From positions 50,548,953 through 50,612,952 of the forward strand of contig OY288256.1 in NCBI GenBank assembly GCA_958450325.1: 64,000 nucleotides of DNA, in the 5' to 3' direction. The notes beneath the pieces were generated by a model. That model was not told the DNA's origin, made no database searches, and saw only the letters and a program-made list of their open reading frames with translations. Every line of letters starts with the position of its first letter. The first letter of the stretch is position 1. This document shows, piece by piece, positions 20,701 through 32,975 of this stretch. Source of the stretch: Agrostemma githago (Eukaryota; Streptophyta; Magnoliopsida; Caryophyllales; Caryophyllaceae). Both the position numbers and the translations under genes were made by a program.

Positions 20701-23700
20701 CGATTGAATTGGGTAATTGGGTAAAGTGGTGTGGAGGATTTTGGATTGCCTTGGTTTAGGAGTTTGAGACGGTCCCGATCCCTTGGTCATCGATGGGAGT
20801 CGATTAGGATGGGTAACCGGTTTGACCCTATATCTTGCCTTACCGTACTAGATCGAACACGGGAGTGGTGTCTAGCGTGGTATCTACATACTAGTATGCG
20901 TACCCTTTTTGACTTGAGTCGGTTTGGGATTTATCACGGGAGTGACCCTCGAATTTGACTTAGGGATTCCGCTTTACGAACCCGGGAGGGAGGTAAACGG
21001 GAAATTAAGCCGGACACGAACCCGGGAGGGAGGTGGCCGACCTAGACGATACAACTTTGCCCTTAATCCCGATTCCTTCGATACTCGATATACTTTGGTG
21101 CGATTTAGGTGGATTGAAGCGACATCGTTCCCTAGTCCCTTCTATTCTTGATTAATCGTTATTCCACTAGTTATCATTTTTCCTTATTTTAGTTTCATTT
21201 TCTTTTTAGTAGTATCTTGTTTTAGTTAATATTCATTCACCTAGCTTTAGTCCCCTATCACCAATCTCTATCGACTTAGATAAACAATTAGGATTAAAAC
21301 GACTAGGAATCACCACACTCCTTGTGGACCGACCCTTTCTAGTGCAACGATTGTATCGTGCGCTTGCGAGGTAATTAAAACCCCAACACCCATTTGACCT
21401 AAACCAATCTAAAAGCTTTAGTCTAAAAGCTTAGTACGACTCAATCTATTACTCTGCCTAGATTTTATTCTAATTTTAATTTATTAGTTATTCGATATAA
21501 TTAATTTTATATATTATTCTTTTATTTGAATATAACTTTATGTCTAATCTTAACATAAATTATCTAGCAATTTTAGTACGTTACTCTCTTGTAAAGTTGT
21601 ATATAGGGAGCCTAACAGAAATTCTTACTTGTGAATGATATATTCATCACAAACTTGTGACGGGTCAAGTACTACTTATGTGGGTGGATAAACTAAAGCA
21701 AAATACATAGTAAATGACACATTGTTTTGTCTTATCTACCCAATGGGTAGTATTTTCCCCGTCGCAAGCTTGCGATTCTGTGACAGATATGGTCATCACA
21801 AGGAACACTTGTTGGGAGATTAAATTTGTGTTATCGTGTTAAATAGTAACGTTACTATTAGACTCAACAAAACTTGACCTGACTTGTAACACGATCCGCT
21901 CAACTCGTTTATTCATAGGTTAAGATTCAAGACATCTAAATCTTGATCCGTGACTCGATATTTTAAATTACAAATATAAATTAATATTCAATTTAATAAA
22001 ACATTTTTTATCTTTTGATAGTAAATAATTATTAAAATAATTTTAAAAATTCATTGTAATATAAACATTATAATAAAGGAGTATAAAAATAATATTATTA
22101 AAATAAATAAAAAGGTAATATCAAAAATATTACTCCGTTCTACTTAAAGGTAAAAAAAAATACGTTCGAAACTATTTTTCAGCTGTATTCTAAGCATAAC
22201 CCGTCTCGTGACCCGTATAACCCGACCTCTATTTGAACTGACCTGTAGTCAAACCCGACATATATAAAGTTATTTAAATAAATTATGTAGTTTAAAAAAG
22301 TTTGAGACTACATGTCACTCGAAATACCCGTAGTCTAACCCGACATATATTCATTTTGTTTTTAATTATTTAATTATTTTATTTAAGTGTTTTAACTTCA
22401 TTAAATTTTGAATTAGTTAAAATACTTTAATCAAGTTTGCAGTGTTCAAAATTTTTAAATACTTAAATATGATAAATAATTTAAGTTTGTATTTAAGAAT
22501 TCTAAAACTATTGGAGATTACCAACGTCGCTCGAAAAACGTATCGTTTAATTATATTGATAATTGACAGATTGATTGATTGAACATAATTATTTTTTATA
22601 TATTAATCAATTTATTTGAATATGATTTTGTTTCTAATTTTAACTTAAATTATCTAGCACTCTTATTAGTATATAAGTATATTGTTTGCTTATAAATCAG
22701 ATGACTAAAGTTGTACTCTCTAGTTGATCTGAATGACTTGACTTGACCCGTAAACCCAACCCATCCTACCCGTTTTTTCGTAGGTCAACACCTATAAATT
22801 TTGATCCGCGACTTGACTGTCATCAAACCCCATATGTTAGGGTCACGGCCCGACCCGACCTGTCCGTTAAATGCAGTGTAGTTTTATTTTGATGACACCT
22901 ATAAATGAAATAATAATTTATTTTTTTATTGTGTAATATCTTTTAAAACATTTGTTATTTATAATTATTTCTATATAAATATGACAAGTAATGAATATAA
23001 ATAAAATACTCCAATATTAAATTAAAAAAACTCTTAAATTTTTTTATTGATATAGGTAAAAAGTTAAAAAAAAATGTAATAGTTTTTACCAAAAATTGTA
23101 ATTTCTCACACCGTATTTTCGCAAAAATGTAAATCCAATTCTATTAGGATAATTTTATCTTAATAAATATATCTACTTATATTAGGATAATAATTTTATT
23201 TTAATAATAATTCTCCAAAAATGACGATTATTTGAAATAATCATAACCATTTACGCGTTCCACGCGGTGTCTATTCAAATTTGTTGTTTTCTGAGGGGGT
23301 AATTGACGGTTTATATAATGGTAATTCTTTGACTCTTAGGGGTGTTAGGATTATTTTGTCTAATACTAAGAGTCAAAGAAGTATTATTTATTATCTAATA
23401 CTAAAACAAATAGGAGTATTATTTATCATATCCACTTTTAATATGGATAATATTTAAATTCTTAGTGTTTCATAAAAATTGGATTCCCTCTCGAAAAAAA
23501 GCTTCCTTTAATTATATATATTGATTTAAAAGTCGATTCTACATTTCAACACTTATAAGGAAAAAAGTGGCAGTAAATGCATTAAGAGACTCATACTGTA
23601 CAATAAGAAGAAAATGCACCTAAGTCACTGAGGAAAAAAAACAACGGGAAAGTGAATATTTACCGAGAACTTCTTCAGGGGTAATCCGCTTCTTAGGATC

Positions 23701-25751
23701 AGGATTTAACATTTTAGTAACGAGATCTTTTGCGCTGCTGGATATAGACGGCCATGGGTCACTCTCAAAGTCGATTATTCCCATCAATATGGCATCAAAT
23801 ATGCCATTATCAGTTTCTGAAGCATACACATAAGCAAGCCAAATAATTTCACAAATGATAAGTGAATACCACACTTGTCCTCCGTCTCAAAATTAATTTC
23901 CGGCACACAAAATTTTTATGATTCATGATAGAACTTGATGTCAAAAATCCAAGTGAGTGGCATTCATGTACTAATAGCAAAAAAGGGAAAGTATTTTGGA
24001 GACGGAGAAAGTAGTTAGTACGGATATGAAGGTGAGTAAAGAAGAATGTTCATCTTACCGGCCCAGAAAGGTGGCACGCCGCAGAGTAGAATGTAGAGAA
24101 TAACTCCGGCACTCCATACATCCATCTCCTTTCCATAGCGTTTCATTAATACTTCAGGAGCCACATAGTAAGCACTTCCTGCGACCTCGTGGTACACCTT
24201 TCCTATCAAAGGTTCAAAAAACAGGTTTATAGAATCAGAAATTAAAGAATCATGAGTTCTGCTGCACTGATATATACTCTATCACAAGATTACAGAAAAT
24301 GTAAACTATAATTATAACCGAGTTATAGCACATGTCGGCTAATGTAAAGTAACTGAAGGGTAGGAGGACTCATGACATAGTTTCAAATCCGTCCTCATCA
24401 AACTTCCATCGTGGTTCGCTTTACCGAAAAAGATGAAAAATTCCTATGAGAAAACTTGCGCAGTCTTTGTCAAAAGCAAATGCTGGCATTCTAATGAATA
24501 AAAGAAAGTACAACATAAAGCACATAACATTACGAATCTCACTAAAAAAAAAAAAGCAATGTCTGCTAATTCAACAAGCAAAATCATTAAATGGCTCGCT
24601 ACCTGAAAATTTGTTCAACTCGTGACATCACCAAAAGTTATCATTCTAGTATTGAAGGGAGCACAACATAGCACACATAAAACTATAAAAAAACATGACC
24701 AAGCAACAAAGGGAGCAAGACATAAACCTTCAAAAAACACGCATATAACCCTAGACAAAACACAATAAGGGAGCAAAGAGGTAAACCTTCTTCAATAAAC
24801 ACAAACTACAAAGCTATGAAAAAAATCATGAAAATACACGGATTATAACGGATCAAATAACATCCCATATGGTTAAACGAGACAAATATGTTGTTATTTC
24901 ACATACATTATGCTTCTCTCCTATACATACTATTTGAGCTGTTATATGCAAGAATTTGTGAAACACAATAAGGAAGCAAGAGATAAACCTTCTTCAATAA
25001 AAACAGACAACCCAAAATCGGTGGCCTTGATCATAGAGCCTTCATCTTGGCTAGCCAACAAGAAATTCTCGGGTTTAAGATCGCGATGCATAACACCCAT
25101 AAAATGACATATCTTGACAACCTTAACAATCTGCCTACAAATGACAGCTGCAGCTTGCTCAGAGTAATGTCCTTGAGCTATGATCCTATCAAACAACTCC
25201 CCACCTTCACATAACTCCATAACCACATGCACACTTTGTTTATCTTCATAAACACCCTTAAACTCCACTATATTAGGTTGCCCTGATAAATGCTGTAATA
25301 TCTGAATTTCCTTCTTTAAATCATCCCTATCACCTTTCCCTATTAATTTCCTCTTCAAAATTGATTTACATGCATAATTGATTCCAGTTGATTTTTCTGT
25401 ACACAAATATGTTATTCCAAATCTACCTCTACCCAATTCTCTACCTAATCTGTAATAGGCCCTTATATCCTCTAATGGCTTCCCTAACACTCCATTTACA
25501 GGTGAAGTTGAGGTAACAATCCTAGGTTTTTGAGGGGTATTTTGCTCATTTTGCGGTTGCGGTTGCGGTTCTTGCTGTTGCTGTTGTGGTCTAACAACGG
25601 TTAATGGTTGCTCCCTTCTCTGACATTGAATAGGGTTATTTTGCGGCAAAATTAGGCCTTTTTGAAATTTTGGGAATTTGGGTTTTTTAATTGATTTAAA
25701 TCCATTAGTTTTACCACCAGAAACATGGGTTTTGCTTGGAAAACACCCCAT
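17743..25751 (-). CDS. CPK: calcium-dependent protein kinase (CDPK), eight exons
   Basis: Ser/Thr kinase that couples Ca2+ binding to phosphorylation. Proposed exons: 25751-24989, 24202-24059, 23816-23664, 18898-18783, 18591-18424, 18311-18184, 18099-18000, 17910-17743. They sum to 1740 nt in frame (579 residues plus stop), all introns GT-AG. The start is ATG 25751, which gives Met-Gly-Cys-Phe, a likely myristoylation/palmitoylation site; the frame is also open for three codons upstream. A Gln/Pro-rich variable region (about 50-75) precedes the kinase domain: GRGRFG loop 107-112, Lys129 (ACKS), HRDLKPEN 222-229, DFG 245-247. A junction segment (about 365-392) and four canonical EF-hand loops follow (414-425, 450-461, 486-497, 521-532). 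All key residues are present. The N-terminus and IEEGKVY text recall Arabidopsis CPK29, but orthology is unproven. Confidence 0.93.
19217..19250 (-). mobile_element. Helitron 3' terminus
   Basis: On the minus strand a 7-bp GC-rich stem with a 3-base loop (CCCGTGC ATC GCACGGG) is followed by CATTAAAA and CTAG, then a flanking T. This is the typical 3' end of plant Helitrons. The body should lie at higher coordinates, inside the intron; I could not fix its 5' TC end. Confidence 0.7.
19996..20072 (+). repeat. palindrome cluster in family C LTR
   Basis: GCACGGTGGACCGTGC (7-bp arms, two-base centre) is followed by two GACCGTGCGATTCTC repeats and an ACCGTGCG and CGAAACGCATGTTTCG hairpin. It ends about 65 bp upstream of the TATA box. 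Confidence 0.75.
20138..20145 (+). promoter_or_regulatory. TATA box of family C LTR copy 1
   Basis: TATAAATA lies in the position expected for an LTR promoter; the same box is at 48904-48911 in copy 2. Confidence 0.6.
21620..21810. mobile_element. MITE-like repeat, copy 2
   Basis: Same block order as 13423-13605 (ATATTCATCACAAACTTGTGACGGG at the left, an inverted version at the right), diverged. Confidence 0.5.
23325..23380. repeat. 15-bp perfect inverted repeat with 26-bp spacer
   Basis: TTCTTTGACTCTTAG at 23325-23339 and its exact complement at 23366-23380. It lies in intron 3, about 280 bp from exon 3. Confidence 0.7.
24720..25000 (-). repeat. repeated copies of an exon-intron junction segment in kinase intron 1
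   Basis: The segment spanning the end of exon 1 and its donor site (minus strand TTTATTGAAGAAG|GTTTA at 24989) is present again, decayed, near 24787 and 24727, each with the CACAATAAGGGAGCAA-like flank on one side. The downstream copies keep potential GT donors. Confidence 0.6.
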
Positions 25752-26040
25752 TAAATACACGTTTTGTTAAGAGCAAAAGTTATGAACCTTTTTCCCAATT
25801 GATTGGATTGAATTTCGGGGGTTTATACAAGTTCCAAAAACAGAGCAAACCCTAGAAATTGAATCATGCATATACAATCAAAATTGAGCAAACCCTTTTG
25901 GAATTTGAAATTGATATTTTGATTAATTTGATTGTTGTTCGTGAATTTGGGAGAAAATTGCAGAAAAAATGTGCCTGCAATTTGCAGGAAATTTGAAAAA
26001 GTCGTTACAAGGAGAGAGATGCACGGTCGTCATGGACACG
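25752..26040 (-). promoter_or_regulatory. 5' leader and proximal promoter of the kinase gene
   Basis: This is the unique, moderately AT-rich sequence between the start codon and the foldback region. No single convincing TATA box could be chosen. Confidence 0.4.
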
Positions 26041-26217
26041 GATTCTTTGATTTTTTTTTGATTGAGATCACACTAAATATGGATTAATATTTATCACATG
26101 CACACGGTATGATTATAGTATTAAAAAATATCATACGCATGTTTACATATTCATTTTATACTCATGTTAAATTTATTTTTGAGTATAAAAATTAAAAAAA
26201 TATATATTGTCAATCAC

Positions 26218-27345
26218 AAAACCATTGAACTTTTTTTCAAAATAATGCTGAAAAATAAATTAATTAACGTTTTGGGTCGATTTTAAAACTAATTAATAAA
26301 ATGGGACTGAGCTAGGTTCAGAAGTAGGTTAGATTTGAGACGGAGCAAACCCGCTATTAGGAATGGCGGGTCTTCAAAATAAAAAAAATAAAAAAAGATT
26401 AACCCATAAACCCGCCATTGGGAGTGACGGGTTTGGGCCCATTAAAACGTCATTCCCAATGGTGGGTGAAGGGCTGCTCAAGCTATTTGAAGCTCAATTG
26501 ATAGTTAAATTCTAACCATAAATACATAAGATTTGCATTGTGTTATAGTGGTAGTGACGTAGGCCCATTGTTCCTTATGTCCTGTATTAGAGAACCAATA
26601 GACACTTTTCGCATAATTTTTTTAAATATTTATTCATTGATTCTCACGCAATATAAACCCGTCATTGTTAAGTACATAGTAGTTTCTAAACCCGTCACTA
26701 TAAATTTTAATTCATTAAAGTTGCCTTTATCAATGACAATTTAAGAATCGATAATATTATACCCTTAACACGTTATTATGTCTCACCTACCAAAAAAAAA
26801 CACGTTATTATGTTTATCATTATAATGGTAGAGTCGTAAAGGTGTTTATAAGTTGTAGGTTTGATTCTAAGAACGAAGTTTTGTTTAAACGAAAATGAAA
26901 ATGAAAAAAACAATTAAAAATTCCTATGCAAAAAACCAAAAACACACCCACAAGGACTCGAACCCTAGATGCATGGAACAATGGGCCAACGCTGCTACCA
27001 CTACTACACAATACAAATATTACATTTTCATGGTTAAAATTTAACTATCAATTGAGCTTCAAATAGCTTGAGCAGCTTCTCCACCCGCCATTGGGAATGG
27101 CGTTTTAATGGGCCCAAACCCGCCACTCCCAACGGCGGGTTTATGGGTTAATCTTTTTTTTTTTTTTGCTATTTTATATTTTGGAGATCCGCCATTCCTA
27201 ATGGCGGGTTTGCTCCGCCCCAAATCGAACCTAAGTCCGAACCTGCCTCAGCCCCATTTTGTTAATTAGTTTTAAAACCGACCCAAAACGTTAATTAATT
27301 TATTTTTCGACATTATTTTGATAAAAAGTTCAAAACCATTAGATC
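26218..27345. mobile_element. foldback element or inverted SINE-like pair
   Basis: The arms 26218-about 26580 and about 26985-27345 are inverted copies of each other with only scattered differences. Both contain ACCCGCCATT / GGCGGGTTTGGGCCC text and a tRNA-like head (GTGGTAGTGACGTAGGCCC-like). In the right arm a perfect GGTTCGAGTCC B-box occurs on the minus strand near 26955. A transcript through it would form a long hairpin. It lies about 470 bp upstream of the kinase start codon. Confidence 0.7.
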
Positions 27346-27639
27346 TACTAAATACGACGTTGTTGTTATCGGATACGCATACGATTCACAATTTTTTTTA
27401 AAATTGTCTTCGTACAAAGTACTCCGTATTTTTTAAGGAAACGATTTCTTTTAACATCTTTGTAGCAGTTTTTGAGATCGAATAATTATAAAACAATCCT
27501 TTATTTATTAAAAGAATAACCACACATTTGTAGGAGTAATTTGATATCAAGTGATGTCATGATGACTTCACCACTAGAAAATTGATTTACAACACATTTT
27601 TCTATTTATCTTACTCAATTTAGTCATCCACCATTTATC
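27346..27639. other. AT-rich spacer with a Helitron-associated repeat block
   Basis: The segment 27495-27600 (TTTATTTATTAAAAGAATAACC, then GATGTCATGATGACTTCACC) resembles 55797-55900. Its TC-start and AAAAGA text recall plant Helitron 5' ends. No gene. Confidence 0.4.
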
Positions 27640-30260
27640 TAAAGTATATTTATCTTACTCAATAGCAATTGTTCCTCGCGGGTAAGATTCACACAAGTTA
27701 AATTGTCCATGTGGACAACCAATTTATTCAGCCCAAGTTCCTTAGCTCTTTCTAGTCCGACCACTAAAGCCCGCATCTCAGCCCTCATTGAAGTACAGTC
27801 CCCACATGAAAAGGAGAAAGCGCTAACAAATTTCCCGAGTCGTCCCGGATAATACCACCGCAGCTCGCGGGTCCAGGGTTCCCTTTTGAAGCACCATCTG
27901 TATTAAGAATATACCAGCCGTGAGGTGGCGAGGACCAACAAATAAACCATTCTTCGTGAGTTGTACCTGGGTTGGGGATAAATAAGGAGAAAGGGTCGAA
28001 AGCTTGTTTCGTAATATCAAATTGACGAAGAAGAAAGTGGATGGGCTCAGTAGGAATTTCCTCCGTGCGTCCGAAAACCAAATTATTTCTCCATCTCCAA
28101 AGCCACCAACATGTAATAGCAAATTTCATAGACCAATTAGAAGAAGCTGCAGACGGCCCGTTACTAGCGTTATTAGATATCCAAGTCGAGAACGGAGTTG
28201 TGTAGAAAGACTCGAAGGAAGCACAATCACCGAGTTGCGACCAAATATCCGTCGAGGCCGGGCAATGACGAAGTAAGTGGTCGGTGGTTTCATCAGCAGA
28301 AAGACATCGAGGACACAATGGGTCATCAGACAAACCACGTCTTACTCGATTAAAAATAGACATTAGACGACCATGACCTGCAAGCCATATAAAACATACG
28401 AACTCGTTGTTGACGGGGAGTTTCCATACTAAATGCCACTGAACCGGGTTGGATTCTGGAGGTTCCTCGGAAGATTTGATCAAGACTAAAGCGGATTTAA
28501 CAGAAAACTTACCATCAGACGTTCCGTTCCAAAACAACGAGTCTTCTGGATATGGCTCGGTGGATAGAGAATAAGATGCAATTTTCTTGAGCTCCTCGCT
28601 AGGTAGAAAATTAGAAAAATCATCCCATTTCCAACCCGAATTCTCATCCCACATTTCACTAACTGTTGCTCCGAGAATTGAATCGGGTATAGGCTTTATA
28701 GCTTTATCAAATAAGCGTCCCTTATCTGCCCATGAATGATCCCAAAAGAGAGTCTTTCTTCCATTCCCTACTGCCATCGAACTTCCAGCATTAATAATTT
28801 TAGCTTGCGATGTAATTCCGGACCAAACATTCGACATATTCGGTCGAGGTTGGAACATATCGATGTCACACCTGCCATTACAATATTTAGCTCGAAGCAC
28901 TCGAGCCCAAAGCGTATTAGGTTCTGCTAATACGCGCCATCCTAGCTTAGTGAGAAAAGCCGCATTAGATTGTCGAGTCGACCTGATTCTAAGCCCGCCC
29001 ATAGATTTCGGTTTCTGGACTGTCTCCCACGAAATCAAATGTATCTTCTTTTTTTCTTCAGTTCCGCCCCAAAGAAATCGACGGGTTTTTCTGTCAAGAG
29101 TATCACAAGTAGACCAAGGTATCTTCGCTGTTTGCATACTATAATTCGCAAGAGTAGATAATGTCGATTGGACTAGAGTACTTCTCCCAGCCAAGGATAA
29201 ATGCTTGGTTTGCCAGCCTGCTAATCTTTTTTTAATTTTTCTTCGAGGTGGGCGAAGGTTGCTCTCGTCACTCGACCATTGATAGTCGGCATCCCCAAAT
29301 ACGTTCCCAAATCCGAAGTAGTCTCAAACCCAAGTATAGAGGTGATGGCTTCCCTATCCTCGAGAGAAGTATTATCGGAAAAGAAGACCTTTGATTTTGC
29401 TATGCTAACTTTTTCTCCTAAAGCACGACAAAAATTCTCGAGAACATACTTTATGACACAGGCTTGTTCAACTCCGGCCTCCGCAAACAAAACCATATCA
29501 TCAGCAAAGAACAGATTAGAAATTTTTGGTCCTCCCTTACAAATTGGTATTGGGTTCCATTCTCGGCTCCGGATTTTACTGTCAATAGCTTGCTGTAACT
29601 TTTCGAGGGACATAACGAATAAATAAGAAGAGAGAGGATCACCTTGTCGGACTCCTCTTGTAGGAAAATTTTTTTCTGTAGCCTCCCCATTCCATAAGAT
29701 TTGCATAGTCGAGGTAGTAACGCATTCCTTCACGGTATTAATGAGAAGAGTAGGGAAGCACATATCGTGCAGCGTAGCTTTAATAAAATCCCATCTTAGT
29801 CGATCGTAAGCTTTTTCCAGGTCAATTAAATAGCCATATATCCTTTGCGCCCTTTTTTTCTCCGCATCGTATGAATCGCCTCCTAAAATACAACTATGTT
29901 ATCGGTAATTTGACGCCCGAGAACAAAACCGCTTCGATTTTCCGATATGAGGAAGCACCTTCCGGATCCTATTAGCAATAGTTTTGTTAATAATTTTATA
30001 GGCCACGTTGCATAAACTAATTGGACGGAACTGATAAATATATTCGGGACCCGTCACCTTTGGAATTAAGACGAGGTGCGTGGCATTCAGCCCATTGGGG
30101 AAGCCTTTTCCCTCTAATGCTTGCATCACCATAGAACAAACGTCGGTCCTAACGACTGACCACTGCTTCTGATAAAATAGTGCTTGAAATCCGTCCGGGC
30201 CGGGAGCTTTAAGCGAGCCCATTTGAAATATCACTTTCTCGATCTCGGACAAAGAGTAAT
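27640..30260 (-). pseudogene. L1-type LINE, ORF2 3' part: RT, zinc region, RNase H
   Basis: Read from 30260 downward. The RT fingers begin right at the Tat insertion (LKAPGPDGFQALFYQ, FRPISLCNVAYKIINK). After frame changes near 29930 and 29770 comes FPTRGVRQGDPLSSYLFVM and the catalytic FADD box (29505 region). 29194-27785 carries the post-RT region (FLWGGTEEKKKIHLISW), a Cys/His cluster (CPRCLSADETTDHLLRHC) and the start of an RNase H (LNTDGASKGNPGPASCGG). A further frameshift at about 27785 separates the rest of RNase H, which ends near 27650 with no poly(A). Its upstream part is at 47032-48434 and its ORF1 at 48432-51976. Confidence 0.85.
30256..30260. other. target-site duplication GTAAT, left
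   Basis: It matches GTAAT at 47027-47031 on the other side of the Tat element, inside the LINE reverse-transcriptase region. Confidence 0.9.
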
Positions 30261-31361
30261 TGTGGACATGACGTAGGTCCACCCCGACACGGCCACGCGC
30301 GGGTTTGAGTAGGCGAATGAATCTCCATATGAGAATGGATCGAATTGAAATTTAAGTCGAAATGGAGTCGCCATCGAACTTTGTGGGAGTTCAGACCCAT
30401 TCGAGCCCACTCTATGTCGTTATGGACCGTACACAAAGTATGGCCCATTTCGATTTCAGAGTTTATTGGGCTCGTCCCTTTGCATTGCGATACCGATACC
30501 GTCATTACCGATTATCGTGTATTGAATGACTCTCGTGCGCCAACGGTTTCGGGCATCCGGAAATCGAGGTTCTGAGTAAGGGATGAGGGTACGTGTTGGG
30601 AAGCCCACTAAGGACACCCAACCCCGCCCGCACTTAGCGGCCTCTACTAAGACATTGTTTGACTTTCTAATATGCGCGTTAGTAATCCGGTGAAATGTTA
30701 TGCAAACAACATTTTACAAGATATAGAAATTGAATAGGTTGCTACGTCATTTTAATGCATCTAATTTATGGTCGAAGTGATTTAGCATGCGATGGTTCAT
30801 TTATAAACGGTAAAATGCCAATAAATAAAGCAAGGCAAAATAAATCGGTTACAAGTTACACGGGCGGAAATACAACCCGGCCAAAACGAAAATAACGAAT
30901 AAAAATCGGAAGTAACGATATAGTAAAGATAGACGACAATTGCAAAAGGACCCGTATGTTAGTAAAAATAAACAAGACCACGAGTTTAATAGATGGATAA
31001 ACCTCGATTACGCACACATCATATTGTGTGTTAAGCGAAGGACGGAGATTATAATATGCGTTCGCATATGGGACCGAAGCGTGATGCTAGTTTGATCCCG
31101 AACCTCGATGCCTTGTCCCGACTTATCATATCGAAAAATCGGTGTCTAGATTAGTTGTGCATCGGATACGGCTAAAGAGTCGTCGAGATATAACTAATCG
31201 TGGTAGACGTTGATCAAAGTCGTGGAGGTGAGATAAAATGTATGGATTTTAAAAAAAGATGTAAACGCGTGATAGTCTTTACACGCATCGACCGAGGTCG
31301 TAAATTATTTTACGAGGCAAAAGAACGATGTTGCATGGGCTGTCATTTCGGTATACGTCGG

Positions 31362-31494
31362 ACCACTGGACCGAGTCATGGGCAGGACTCGGTCGAGTGA
31401 CCTCAAACACACCATTCTGCCTCGTTTTTGGGACGCTGCTCGATCGAGTGACTATGGCACTCGGTCGAGTGCTCCCTGTTTGATCGACTGCTCA
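31362..31494 (-). repeat. second palindrome cluster of the 3' LTR
   Basis: Four to five cores of the CTCGATCGAGTG / CTCGGTCGAGTG kind lie about 1.5 kb into the LTR. The same block occurs at 45413-45545 in the 5' LTR. Confidence 0.75.
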
Positions 31495-32479
31495 ATTTCG
31501 TAATGAATTATACGAAATTCTTATTTATTTTAAAATCAATAGTCAACCGAACCACATATAAATATAGCATGATTTATATGCGACTCGGTTTTCGGTATTC
31601 GTAATGCGTATATTACGATTACGAGACCGTTATCGGAGATTTTGAAAAAGGTGACATAATAATCACTTTGAATTGGACCGGGACGAAGTTAGTTCCCTCC
31701 GCTTTACGTCATCTATAATAATCCTTACGGATTAGGTGATGTCTGGTTTAGCGTCAATGGGTTTCGTACCGATCCTTAAGAATGGAATTAGACACGTTCA
31801 ACTACGTACTATCACGATTGCGTTACGCCCTTGAGTGTCTAGGGCGATGCTCCTCGAAAGGGCGTCACCACTATCGCGGCTCGTAAAGAGATTAAACGGA
31901 CTTTGTGCAATAGTCGTAGTTAAACGGGTTTAATCCGAATTTGGTTTATAGATTTATAAGTACGCGGTATTAATATTGATATGATGAAAATGAAATAATG
32001 AACGATGTTAGCGGTTAGATGCGATAAAGAAAAAAATGTTAGATGTTAGTATTAGTAATACTGTCGTTACTATCGACTAATTATAATATAAATACATAAA
32101 CATAAATAAATAAAAAAACGAAAACAAAAGAGAAAGGAGATGTCAGTGTTGAATGTCACACCCTCAACCTACATGCTCTTGCTTCTCGGAATACAGTTCG
32201 TCAAATGGCGGCAATGGCGCGGGAACGTCGAGATACGTAGGGAGAGTTGATGGTGTGTATAAGGTTTGTGTAGGGGATTGTCTTTTTGTTTTCACGAGGG
32301 ATAAAGACTCGGTTTTTGTATGGATTTGCTTAGGGTTGTAGTATGTTATGATGGGGGACTTAGGGTTGGAAATGTAGGGTGTTTTGCATGTGAAGTTGGC
32401 TGAAAAAGTTGATGGAAAAGAGTTGTAAAAAGTTGTGGGTTGATGGGGTATTTATAGAAGAAACCCCACGACCTAGGGT

Positions 32480-32589
32480 CACTCGATCGAGTGGCCCTAG
32501 TGCACTCGATCGAGTGCCCTGAAAAAGAGGGCCTGCTCGGTTTTTGTGGCTCCACTCGATCAAGTGAGGCAAATCCACTCGATCGAGTG
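32480..32589 (-). repeat. CACTCGATCGAGTG palindrome cluster upstream of the TATA box
   Basis: Perfect 14-bp palindromes at 32480, 32503 and 32576 and one with a single change at 32553. The same cluster is at about 46531-46640 in the 5' LTR, with a few base changes. The cores are better preserved than chance decay of a neutral repeat would suggest, but this was not tested. Confidence 0.85.
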
Positions 32590-32975
32590 GATCAGGCGGG
32601 TGAGCCTAAATAGGGAAGGAGTTGACTTTTGAATTTTTTTGAAAATGCTGATTGGCGCAAGTTTCTAGAAACGCACCTGGTTGACTTTATGTGACGGATT
32701 CATCTTTGACCGGGTTTCGACCCGGTCGCTAAAAGACGGTTTTTATTTTTGGTGTCGGTTTTGGCCCAAATTAGTCCCACTTTATTGGAAACGGCTCACT
32801 GGGCCTGAATTTGAGGTTAGTTTTGTGAGATTTGTATCCCGTTAAAATCCCATGCCGGTCATTACTTATTCCGAGCCCATATCCGAGCGCGTTAGAGCAT
32901 GTTTGCGTCCGATCATCATCGGGTATTTTGTTGGAGACTGCTACAGATACTAGCAGCCAAATGCGGGTGTCTACA

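Larger units (their letters stand above)
19729..21388 (+). mobile_element. solo LTR, family C, copy 1 (in kinase intron 3)
   Basis: It runs from TGATAACTCCG to ...AAACCCCAACA and is bounded by a perfect 5-bp duplication CCCAT (19724-19728 and 21389-21393). No internal region, primer site or second LTR adjoins it, so it is a recombination remnant. It lies antisense to the host gene. A nearly identical copy with another duplication lies at 48495-50156. It has a palindrome cluster (19996-20072) and a TATA box (20138-20145). ORFs inside (19897-20130, 20731-21151) are not conserved features of known proteins. Confidence 0.9.
18899..23663 (-). other. intron 3 of the kinase gene, enlarged by mobile DNA
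   Basis: At 4765 bp it is far longer than the other introns (84-786 bp). It contains a Helitron 3' end (19217-19250), a solo LTR (19729-21388), a MITE-like repeat (21620-21810), CCCGACCC-rich patches and a 15-bp inverted repeat (23325/23380). The stretch 21811-23324 is very AT-rich and shows nothing else. Confidence 0.85.
30261..32975 (-). mobile_element. 3' LTR of the Tat element
   Basis: 2715 bp; minus-strand ends TGTAGACACC...CATGTCCACA. TATAAATA on the minus strand lies at 32456-32449, 24 bp from the palindrome cluster at 32480-32589. A second palindrome cluster lies at 31362-31494. Short ORFs within it have no recognised product. Confidence 0.9.

Noticed and set aside
26940..27010. Possible tRNA gene with a perfect B-box
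   Set aside because: No complete cloverleaf or acceptor stem; it lies in a foldback repeat, so SINE-like.
27823..28122. Short ORFs overlapping the LINE RNase H region
   Set aside because: Other-frame shadows of the LINE ORF2.
31200..31400. 66-codon ORF present in both Tat LTRs
   Set aside because: Both copies come from one reverse transcript, so sharing it is not evidence of selection; no domain.
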